NCBI GenBank assembly: GCA_025964635.1
Contig: JAOPYP010000015.1
Span: forward strand, 1-5,635
DNA length: 5,635 bases
Direction of reading: 5' to 3'
Origin: Actinomycetes bacterium
Lineage (GTDB): Bacteria; Actinomycetota; Actinomycetes; Streptosporangiales; Streptosporangiaceae
This document shows positions 1-5,635 of this stretch, piece by piece (within the stretch, counting starts at the first letter, position 1; each line of letters opens with the position of its first letter). A model generated the notes under the pieces. It was not told the origin of the DNA and did not search any database. It worked only from the letters and a program-made list of their open reading frames with translations. Made by a program: the position numbers and the translations under genes.

Positions 1-767
<767 letters not shown>

Positions 768-773
768 GCCGCG

Positions 774-802
774 GGCGGGGCCAGACCGCCGCCCGCCCCG
801 CC
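774..802. terminator. GC-rich hairpin after the kinase gene (weak terminator candidate)
   Basis: GGCGGGGC at 774-781 pairs perfectly with GCCCCGCC at 795-802, giving an 8-bp stem with a 13-nt loop. It begins 7 nt after the histidine kinase stop codon. There is no T-tract, which is common in high-GC actinomycetes. In such GC-rich DNA a stem of this length could arise by chance, so this is the weaker of the two hairpins in the gap. Confidence 0.35.
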
Positions 803-833
803 ACGACCGCGGTCACCGGCCCGGACGAGGTTC

Positions 834-864
834 TCGTTGCGGAGAAAACAGAAGTCCGCAACGG
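834..864. terminator. Hairpin in convergent gap, probable bidirectional terminator
   Basis: CGTTGCGGA at 835-843 and TCCGCAACG at 855-863 form a perfect 9-bp stem, extendable by a T-G wobble at 834/864, around an 11-nt purine-rich loop (GAAAACAGAAG). It lies midway between two converging genes, 67 nt past the kinase stop and 20 nt past the fructosamine-kinase stop, where a shared terminator is expected. The loop is unusually A-rich for this DNA. No T-tract follows on either strand. A competing smaller hairpin (TTCTC at 831-835 with GAGAA at 842-846) uses part of the same sequence. Confidence 0.55.
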
Positions 865-883
865 TCCGATCCGGGCAGCTCCC

Positions 884-1990
884 TCAGCCAGCGGCGAGGG
901 CGGCCCCGGCGGCGGCCAGCACCGACTCGCGGTAGGACCGGCCGAACAGGCAGGCGTGCACCAGCAGCGGATGCAGCTGGTGCAGCGGGACCCGGGCGCG
1001 CCAGCCCTCGGCCAGCGGGGCGACCTCCTGGTAAGCGCCCAGGATCCGGTCCAGGTGCGGCGCACCGAACAAGGCCAGCATGGCCAGGTCGGTCTCCCGG
1101 TGGCCGCCCTGCGCGGCCGGGTCGACCAGCCAGCCCCGGCCGCCGGACCACAGGACGTTGCCGGACCAGCAGTCGCCGTGGATCCGGCGGGGCGGCTCGG
1201 GCGGCCCGGCCAGGCTGCCCATCCGGCTGATGACCTCTTCGATCAGGCGGGTGTCGGAGCCGGTCAGCACCCCGGTGCCCGCGGCCCGGCGCAGGTACGG
1301 CAGCAGCCGCTTGCCCGCGTACCAGCTGCCCCAGTCGCCCGCGCCGCTGATCAGCAGGGCCGGGCTGGCCGGCCCGGCCCCGGCGGTCACCGGGCCGGGC
1401 ACGTCGGTGGCCACGGTGACCGTGTCCCCGGAGCGGTCACCCAGCGGCAGGGTGGCGATGAACCCCGGCCACGGGGTGCCGAACCGCTCCGCCCCGGACG
1501 CGTGCAGCACGGCCAGGTCGCGGCCGAACTGCTCGGCCGCATGCTGGTCCGGGTCCTGCTGCGGCAGCCAGGCCACGGCGAGCGTCGCCGTGTCCCAGCC
1601 GATGACCTCGGGCAGCGGGACCGCGTGCGCGTCGGCCAGCCAGCGCAGCCCGCGCGCCTCGGCCTCGAAGACGCCGCCCAGGTCCTCCCGGGCGGCCTTG
1701 GCGAACACCATCCGGCCGTCGGCCAGCGTCACCTGGTAGTGCGCCCACTGGTGCTGCGAACCGGCCGGGCGGATGTCACGCACCTCGGTGCCGGTGATCC
1801 GCTCCAGCCGCCGGGCGAGTTCGGGGACGCGGCGGGCGAGCTTGGGGACCCGGGCCGCCGGCGCCGCACCCCCGGCTCCGGGGTCCCCGGCTCCGGGGTC
1901 CCCGGCCCCGGGGTCCCCTGCCGCGGGGTCGCCGGCTCCCTGGTCGCCGGCTCCCCGTTCGGCGGCTCCCCCCTCAGCGGGCCCGTTCAT
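884..1990 (-). CDS. Fructosamine/ribulosamine-3-kinase family protein (protein deglycation kinase)
   Basis: This is a 368-residue member of the fructosamine-kinase family, which has an aminoglycoside-phosphotransferase-like fold. Such enzymes phosphorylate ketoamine adducts of lysine at O3 with ATP; the product is unstable and releases the amine, repairing glycated protein. Visible features are a probable ATP-binding Lys98 (FAKAA), an acidic helix FEAEARGL (108-115), the catalytic loop HGDCWSGN (271-278, with H271, D273 and N278), the metal-binding VDP (D290) and the family signature GGHRETDLAML (295-305). Residues 1-46 are an added low-complexity tail built on a D-P-G-A-G pentapeptide; homology starts near residue 47. 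About 30 Ala/Gly/Val/Thr-rich residues near 187-217 look like an insertion before the DWGSWYAGKRLLPYLR segment. The ATG at 1990 overlaps the stop of the upstream phosphatase (ATGA), and GGGAG lies 11 nt upstream, so translational coupling is likely. Bacterial relatives mostly prefer ribulosamines and erythrulosamines, so the exact sugar is open. Confidence 0.9.
   Translation of the reverse strand: MNGPAEGGAAERGAGDQGAGDPAAGDPGAGDPGAGDPGAGGAAPAARVPKLARRVPELARRLERITGTEVRDIRPAGSQHQWAHYQVTLADGRMVFAKAAREDLGGVFEAEARGLRWLADAHAVPLPEVIGWDTATLAVAWLPQQDPDQHAAEQFGRDLAVLHASGAERFGTPWPGFIATLPLGDRSGDTVTVATDVPGPVTAGAGPASPALLISGAGDWGSWYAGKRLLPYLRRAAGTGVLTGSDTRLIEEVISRMGSLAGPPEPPRRIHGDCWSGNVLWSGGRGWLVDPAAQGGHRETDLAMLALFGAPHLDRILGAYQEVAPLAEGWRARVPLHQLHPLLVHACLFGRSYRESVLAAAGAALAAG
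1339..1429 (-). other. Probable insertion within the fructosamine kinase domain
   Basis: These bases encode roughly residues 188-218 of the kinase, a stretch poor in charged residues (runs of A, G, V, T and P) between the conserved FIATLPLGD segment and the DWGSWYAGKRLLPYLR segment. From memory of the family the two segments are usually separated by only a short linker. The insertion keeps frame and contains no stop. It is probably a flexible surface loop near the substrate side. The family comparison was not computed. Confidence 0.4.
1871..1975. repeat. 15-bp tandem repeat, about 7 copies, coding the kinase N-terminal tail
   Basis: On the + strand the unit is CCCGGCTCCGGGGTC. Copies start at 1871, 1886, 1901, 1916, 1931, 1946 and 1961. 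The first two are identical, the third differs by one base, and the rest diverge progressively towards the kinase start codon. The unit length is a multiple of three, so copy-number change keeps the kinase in frame. On the coding (minus) strand it gives pentapeptides of the D-P-G-A-G type, older copies reading as DPAAG, DQGAG and ERGAG. The identical copies point to recent slippage or unequal exchange. Confidence 0.9.
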
Positions 1991-2688
1991 GCTCCGCCCG
2001 ACTCCCGGGCGGCGACCTCCGGCCCGTCCGCAGTGACCCCGTCGGGCGTGAGCCCGTCCCGCGTGACCTCGTCCGGCGTGACCTCGCCCGGCGTGAGTGG
2101 AGCACTCCCCCGCAGCTGGGCCAGCCGCCCCACCAGGCCCCGTACCGCGCCGTGCACCAGGTCCAGGGCCTGCGCGTAGCCGGCCTGCGGCCCGCCGTAG
2201 GGGTCGGGCACCGCACCATCCCAGGGATCGCCGAGTACCCCGGCGGCCAGCTCCGGGTCGAACGACCGGAACAGCATGAGGCGCGGGCCGGCCGCCTCCG
2301 CGTCGGGGGCCAGGACCCGGAGCGCCGCGAGGTTGCTGACGTCCATGGCCAGCACCAGGTCGTGCTGGCCGAACCAGGACCGCTGGATCCTCCGGGCCCG
2401 GTGCGCAGCCCCGTCGTAGCCGCGCCGGGCCAGCTCGGCCGCGGCCTGCTCGGCCATCGGCTCGCCCAGGTGCCAGTCGCCCGTGCCCGCGCTGTCCACC
2501 TCGACCAGCCCGGCCAGCCCGGCCCGGTCCAGTTCGGCGCGCAGCGCCACCTCGGCCATGGGCGAGCGGCAGATGTTGCCCAGGCAGACCAGGCAGATAC
2601 GGTACGGGCCGGAGGAACGGCGCGGCGGGGGCAGGGCGGGCCCCGCGGGCACCGGCGCCGGGATAGGGGTTGGCACGTCAGCGGGCAT
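1987..2688 (-). CDS. Low-molecular-weight protein-tyrosine-phosphatase family protein
   Basis: This 233-residue protein has a clear LMW-PTP core at about residues 29-193. The phosphate-binding loop CLGNICRS (35-42) supplies nucleophile Cys35, a second Cys40, Arg41 and Ser42. The general-acid loop is DPYGG (Asp162). The conserved DSAGTGDWHLGEPM segment (65-78) and LVLAMD (111-116) are also present. Such enzymes hydrolyse phosphotyrosine through a cysteinyl-phosphate; some bacterial members also act on protein-bound ribulosamine 5-phosphate. It is the first gene of an operon and its stop overlaps the kinase start (ATGA), which favours a deglycation role over general signalling. It has a Pro-rich N-terminal extension (1-28) and a roughly 39-residue C-terminal tail with five copies of a pentapeptide like LTPDG/VTPDE; typical family members are only about 150-165 residues. 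The ATG at 2688 has no clear ribosome-binding site. In-frame GTG codons at residues 5 and 13 are alternative starts. Confidence 0.92.
   Translation of the reverse strand: MPADVPTPIPAPVPAGPALPPPRRSSGPYRICLVCLGNICRSPMAEVALRAELDRAGLAGLVEVDSAGTGDWHLGEPMAEQAAAELARRGYDGAAHRARRIQRSWFGQHDLVLAMDVSNLAALRVLAPDAEAAGPRLMLFRSFDPELAAGVLGDPWDGAVPDPYGGPQAGYAQALDLVHGAVRGLVGRLAQLRGSAPLTPGEVTPDEVTRDGLTPDGVTADGPEVAARESGGA
2026..2100. repeat. 15-bp tandem repeat, 5 copies, coding the phosphatase C-terminal tail
   Basis: The + strand copies start at 2026, 2041, 2056, 2071 and 2086, with a consensus close to GTCCGGCGTGACCTC; neighbouring copies differ at one to a few bases. Read on the coding strand they give the pentapeptides LTPGE, VTPDE, VTRDG, LTPDG and VTADG. 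The unit differs in sequence from the repeat in the following gene but has the same 15-bp length. It keeps frame and lies wholly after the phosphatase core, so length changes should be tolerated. Confidence 0.85.
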
Positions 2689-2836
2689 GGGTTCAGGATG
2701 CCCGAAGCGCGGAGTGCTTACGCACGCGAGGCCGGCCGGCGGGGCCGGACGGGGGAGAATCGGGGGCCCGCGGGGGAGAACATCGGGGCCGGTGGTGGCG
2801 GACTGGGCACCGGGCCGGGCATGTCACGATGGGCGG
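2689..2836. promoter_or_regulatory. Divergent intergenic region, expected promoters for both flanking operons
   Basis: This 148-bp gap lies between the divergently transcribed phosphatase-kinase operon (start 2688, minus) and the flavoprotein gene (start 2837, plus), so it must hold at least the phosphatase promoter and probably both. I could not assign clear -35/-10 boxes. The G/C content is very high apart from a short stretch around GTGCTTACGCAC (2714-2725), an imperfect palindrome with 4-bp arms. A direct repeat at 2750-2780 (listed separately) is the only other structure I see. No RNA gene or small reading frame is supported here. Confidence 0.5.
2750..2780. repeat. Direct repeat CGGGGGAGAA, two copies 21 bp apart
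   Basis: The 10-mer CGGGGGAGAA occurs at 2750-2759 and again at 2771-2780. Each is followed by a TCGGGG element (2760-2765 and 2783-2788), shifted by two bases (CA) in the second copy. The 21-bp spacing is two helical turns, so both copies face the same side of the DNA, as expected for a pair of regulator sites. Its place upstream of the flavoprotein start fits that idea. No known regulator motif is recognised, and chance in G-rich DNA is possible. Confidence 0.45.
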
Positions 2837-4210
2837 ATGCCGTACCGTTCGCTGTCCTTCTGGCTGGACTCGGTGCCCGGGGACCTGGCCCCCGGTGACC
2901 CGCTGCCCGGCGACCTCGACGTCGACGTGGCCATCGCCGGAGCCGGGTTCACCGGCCTGTGGACCGCGTACTACCTGGCCAGCGCCAGCCCGGGACTGCG
3001 CATCGCGGTCTGCGAGCAGGAGATCGCCGGCTTCGGCGCCTCCGGCCGCAACGGGGGCTGGTGCTCCGCGTACTTCCCGGCGTCCCTGGCCAAGCTGGAG
3101 CGGATGGCCGGCCGGGACCAGGCCATCGCCATGTACCGGGCCATGGAGGACACGGTGGACGAGGTCGGCCGCGTCGTCGCGGCCGAGGACATCGACTGCC
3201 ACTGGGCCAAGGGCGGCGCGCTGCAGCTGGCCCGCTCGCCCGCGCAGCTGGAACGGGCCCTCGACTACGTCAACGAGTCCCGGTCCTACGGGTTCGGCCA
3301 GGATCACGTGCGGCTGCTCACCGCGGCGGAGACCGCGGAGCAGGTCACCGCGGACGGGGTGGTCGGCGCCACGTACACCCCGCACTGCGCGGCGATCCAC
3401 CCGGCGCGGCTGGCCCGCGGGCTGGCCGGGGCGGTGCGCCGCCGCGGGGTCCGCGTGTTCGAGGACACGCCGGTCACCGAGATCGCGCCGGGCCGGCTGC
3501 GGACCACGCGGGGCACGGTCCGGGCCCAGTACGTGATCCGGGCCACCGAGGGATACACCCCCGGCCTGCCCGGGCTGCACCGGGCGATCGCCCCGGTGTA
3601 TTCGCTGATGATCGCGACCGCGCCGCTGCCCGAATCGGTGTGGGACGAGATCGGGCTGGCCAGCCGGCCCACGTTCGGCGACTACCGGCACCTGATCATC
3701 TACGGGCAGCGCACCGCGGACGGGCGGCTGGCCTTCGGCGGCCGCGGCGCGCCCTACCACTTCGGCTCGGCCGTCCGGCCCGAGTTCGACCGCTCCCCCG
3801 CGGTGTTCAGCGCGCTGCGCCGGACGCTGCAGGACCTGTTCCCCGCCCTGCGCGAGGTCGAGATCACGCACACGTGGGGCGGCCCGCTCGGGGTGCCCCG
3901 GGACTGGTGCGCGTCCGCCGGGCTGGACCGGGGCACCGGGATCGGCTGGGCCGGCGGGTACGTCGGGGACGGCGTGTCCACCACCAACCTGGCCGGCCGG
4001 ACCCTGGCCGACCTGGTCCTGCGGAACGACAGTGAGATCACCCGGCTGCCCTGGGTCGGGCACCGGTCGCGGCCTTGGGAGACCGAGCCGCTGCGCTGGC
4101 TCGGCGCGAACGCCGGGCTGCAGGCGATGAGCTGGGCCGACCGGGCCGAGGCCCGGAGCGGCCGGCCGTCCCGGCTGGCCCAGCTGGCCGGGCGCTTCCT
4201 GGGTGGCTGA
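2837..4210 (+). CDS. FAD-dependent oxidoreductase, DAO fold, PuuB/OrdL-like
   Basis: This 457-residue cytosolic flavoprotein belongs to the DAO superfamily, whose members oxidise C-N bonds of amines or amino acids using FAD. The N-terminal Rossmann motif GAGFTG (35-40) is followed by an acidic residue at the strand end (Glu60) for the FAD ribose, then GASGRNGGW (67-75), typical of the gamma-glutamylputrescine-oxidase-like branch. IHPARLARGL (187-196) and the C-terminal TWGGPLG (346-352) and GGYVGDGVSTTNLAGRTLADL (373-393) complete the two FAD-binding halves. The substrate cannot be read from the sequence. No cysteine is seen in the place expected for covalent FAD attachment as in sarcosine oxidases. 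The ATG at 2837 is preferred because conserved sequence starts a few residues later (SFWLDSVPGD); the open frame extends upstream only as antisense of the phosphatase. No properly spaced ribosome-binding site precedes it, so a leaderless message is possible. GTG at 2792 or 2795 is a less likely start. It is monocistronic and ends before a strong hairpin. Confidence 0.88.
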   Translation: MPYRSLSFWLDSVPGDLAPGDPLPGDLDVDVAIAGAGFTGLWTAYYLASASPGLRIAVCEQEIAGFGASGRNGGWCSAYFPASLAKLERMAGRDQAIAMYRAMEDTVDEVGRVVAAEDIDCHWAKGGALQLARSPAQLERALDYVNESRSYGFGQDHVRLLTAAETAEQVTADGVVGATYTPHCAAIHPARLARGLAGAVRRRGVRVFEDTPVTEIAPGRLRTTRGTVRAQYVIRATEGYTPGLPGLHRAIAPVYSLMIATAPLPESVWDEIGLASRPTFGDYRHLIIYGQRTADGRLAFGGRGAPYHFGSAVRPEFDRSPAVFSALRRTLQDLFPALREVEITHTWGGPLGVPRDWCASAGLDRGTGIGWAGGYVGDGVSTTNLAGRTLADLVLRNDSEITRLPWVGHRSRPWETEPLRWLGANAGLQAMSWADRAEARSGRPSRLAQLAGRFLGG

Positions 4211-4265
4211 GCGCTAGCCGCGCTGCGGTGGCGCAGCCCGGCCCACTTCGATCAGGCCGGCGGCA

Positions 4266-4302
4266 GGGCCGCCCGCCTGCACAGCAGGCAGGCGGGCGGC
4301 CC
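4266..4302. terminator. Strong bidirectional terminator hairpin
   Basis: GGGCCGCCCGCCTGC at 4266-4280 pairs without mismatch to GCAGGCGGGCGGCCC at 4288-4302, giving a 15-bp, almost wholly G-C stem with a 7-nt loop (ACAGCAG). It sits in the 104-bp gap between two converging genes, 55 nt after the flavoprotein stop and 12 nt after the protease stop. It therefore probably ends transcripts from both strands. There is no T-tract on either side, as usual for actinomycete terminators. A duplicated GCAG lets the right arm slide: 4275-4280 can instead pair with 4284-4289 around a 3-nt loop. Confidence 0.85.
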
Positions 4303-4314
4303 CGGCCCCGGTTC

Positions 4315-5635
4315 CTAGTGCGGGGCGGTGAGGGCCAGCGCCGGGACGAACCGGGCCGCGTTGATCGTGCCCCATCCGCTGGCCAGGTCGTACCCGCGGG
4401 TGGCGGTGTACCCGGTCACCCCGCCGAAGCTGTTGTCGCCCGCGGTGATGTCCACCAGGCCGGTGCCGGGCGCGTGCCCGCTGGCCGCACCCAGCGCGTA
4501 CAGCGCCGGGTTGAGCAGGCCCAGCCGGTGCCCGGCCACCTGGTCGGCCAGGGCCACGATGCCGGAGAAGATCGGCGTGGCCTCGCTCGTGCCGCCGATG
4601 ATGTACCAGCCCGCCCCGCCGGTCCCGGCGAAGGACCAGTAGACCCAGGCCCCGCCGTTGACCGCGGAGCTCATCGAGATGTCCGGGGTGCCGCGGTGGC
4701 TGCCCACCACGCCGTGCACGCCGGCCTGGTACAGCGGCCGGCCGAAGACCGCCGACACGCCGCCGCCGCCGGCGCCGTACCCGTCGTTCCACACCGAGTC
4801 CGGCTTCAGCCGGTCCCCCGCGTTGCCCAGGTACAGCTGCGAGCCGCCCACCGAGGTGACCAGCGGGTCGGACGAGGGCCAGGAGTTCACCCGGTAGGGG
4901 TACAGGGTGGCGCCGTCCAGTTCGTAGTCGGTGGCGCCGGCGTCACCGGAGGCACCCAGCACGGTCACGTGATGAGCCTGTGCGTCCTTGAACGCGTAGC
5001 GCAGGTTCTGCAGGCTGGAGTAGTTGCCCTGGCTGAAGCCCGGGAACGTGTTCTCGGTCGCACCGAAGCTCTGCGAGATGACGTCACCGACGCCGGCGTT
5101 GATGAGCGACTGCTCCGCGTTCATCATCTCCGGGAAGCCGGTCACTCCCTCGGTCTCGGCCACCGCGGTCTCGGCCAGGACGATCTTCGCGTCGGGCGCG
5201 ATCGCGTGTGCGTACTCGACGTCCAGGGTCGTTTCCTCGGCCCAGCCCACCTGCGTGGCGTTGGTGGGGTCGAACGCGGGGACATTGCCGAACTTCATGA
5301 TCTTCAGGTGGGGGTCGGGGTAGCCGAACTGCTTATCGAAGGTCTTGATGTCCTGGCTGATCGTGGGGGATCCGTAGGAGTCGACGATCACGATGGTCCG
5401 GCCCCGGCCGGTGATGCCGTGGGAGTACAGCGGGTTCAGGTTGTAGGCGGTCTGGTACTGGACCGGCGTGTAGCAGTTGATGCCGATCTGGGCCAGGCAG
5501 GCCGAGGTGGTCAGCGGCGCGGGACGCGCCGTGCCGGACAGCACCGGCGCGCCGAGAGCGGGCACGGGCGTCGCCGGGCGGACGTGGCTGACCGCCGCGG
5601 GCGCGGCGGGCACGGCCAGGGCGACCATGCTGGCC
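4315..5635 (-). CDS. Secreted S53 (sedolisin-family) serine-carboxyl peptidase, 5' end probably outside window
   Basis: This is an exported endopeptidase of the sedolisin/kumamolisin family, subtilisin-fold enzymes that use Ser-Glu-Asp and usually act at acid pH. Counting from the Met codon at 5628, the catalytic pair is Glu132 and Asp136 (EETTLDVEY), the oxyanion Asp is D229 (GASGDAGA) and the nucleophile is Ser348 (GGTSEATP). Near the C-terminus VDIT (D393) and GYDLASGWGT (D414) match the family calcium site. The N-terminus MVALAVPAAPAAVSHV is the hydrophobic core and cleavage region of a signal peptide but lacks the basic residues that should precede it. The frame stays open to the window edge, so the real start is very probably upstream. 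Only about 40 residues separate the signal peptide from the catalytic domain (which starts near CLAQIGINCYTP), so the usual propeptide of roughly 150-200 residues seems absent. C44 and C52 could form a disulfide. The stop is TAG at 4317-4315. Confidence 0.92.
   Translation of the reverse strand, partial: ASMVALAVPAAPAAVSHVRPATPVPALGAPVLSGTARPAPLTTSACLAQIGINCYTPVQYQTAYNLNPLYSHGITGRGRTIVIVDSYGSPTISQDIKTFDKQFGYPDPHLKIMKFGNVPAFDPTNATQVGWAEETTLDVEYAHAIAPDAKIVLAETAVAETEGVTGFPEMMNAEQSLINAGVGDVISQSFGATENTFPGFSQGNYSSLQNLRYAFKDAQAHHVTVLGASGDAGATDYELDGATLYPYRVNSWPSSDPLVTSVGGSQLYLGNAGDRLKPDSVWNDGYGAGGGGVSAVFGRPLYQAGVHGVVGSHRGTPDISMSSAVNGGAWVYWSFAGTGGAGWYIIGGTSEATPIFSGIVALADQVAGHRLGLLNPALYALGAASGHAPGTGLVDITAGDNSFGGVTGYTATRGYDLASGWGTINAARFVPALALTAPH

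Noticed and set aside
1987..1990. Possible frameshift or fusion of phosphatase and kinase into one protein
   Set aside because: The stop of the first gene and the start of the second overlap cleanly as ATGA, and both domains are complete in their own frames, so this is ordinary translational coupling.
1871..2100. CRISPR-like array or mobile-element remnant, suggested by the regular repeats
   Set aside because: The 15-bp units are directly tandem with no unique spacers, stay in frame with coding sequence, and have no terminal inverted repeats or transposase nearby.
956..2179. A 407-codon open frame on the + strand opposite the kinase and the phosphatase tail
   Set aside because: It is antisense to two well-recognised genes, has only low-complexity G/P/R/A-rich translation with no known motif, and arises from the third-position GC bias that keeps antisense frames open.
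2714..2725. GTGCTTACGCAC as an operator palindrome
   Set aside because: The arms are only 4 bp and do not extend outward; this is too little to support a specific binding site without comparison to relatives.
2483..2836. Upstream extension of the flavoprotein reading frame to an ATG at 2483
   Set aside because: This stretch is antisense to the phosphatase catalytic core and its translation lacks similarity to the flavoprotein family, which starts just after the ATG at 2837.
2693..4063. A 456-codon open frame on the - strand opposite the flavoprotein
   Set aside because: The translation is repetitive G/P/R/V-rich sequence without recognisable domains, while the opposite strand has full FAD-binding motifs; it is a GC-bias shadow.

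Overview
This window comes from a high-GC actinomycete, judged from the strong G/C preference at third codon positions, the Ala/Gly/Pro/Arg-rich proteins, and the family types. The family mix (a secreted sedolisin-type protease, a fructosamine-kinase/LMW-phosphatase pair and a PuuB-like flavoprotein) suits a soil or acid-tolerant member such as a streptosporangial, catenulisporal or streptomycete relative. The genus cannot be fixed from this sequence. There are five protein genes, two of them cut by the window edges. I see no RNA genes, insertion sequences, CRISPR arrays or phage genes.

Layout. (1) Positions 1-767, + strand: the 3' part of a two-component sensor histidine kinase. It retains the second half of the dimerisation domain and the whole ATPase domain, and its partner regulator is presumably upstream. 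(2) Positions 768-883: a convergent gap with hairpins that probably end transcription from both sides. (3) Positions 2688 down to 884, - strand: a two-gene operon of a low-molecular-weight protein-tyrosine-phosphatase-like enzyme followed by a fructosamine/ribulosamine-3-kinase family protein. The stop and start codons overlap as ATGA. Each gene carries an in-frame 15-bp repeat (5-residue unit) in the tail facing the junction. (4) Positions 2689-2836: a short divergent intergenic region. (5) Positions 2837-4210, + strand: an FAD-dependent DAO-fold oxidoreductase. (6) Positions 4211-4314: a convergent gap with a strong 15-bp hairpin. (7) Positions 5635 down to 4315, - strand: a secreted S53 (sedolisin) serine-carboxyl peptidase, whose start probably lies just beyond the window.

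How the genes work together. The clearest functional unit is the phosphatase-kinase pair. In other bacteria this neighbourhood is known to encode protein deglycation: the kinase phosphorylates ketoamine adducts on lysine at O3 so that they fall off, and the phosphatase removes the phosphate inherited from ribose 5-phosphate or erythrose 4-phosphate. The divergent flavoprotein belongs to the broad amine-oxidising DAO superfamily. A link to amine or Amadori-product metabolism is possible but unproven. The histidine kinase and the protease look like independent neighbours.
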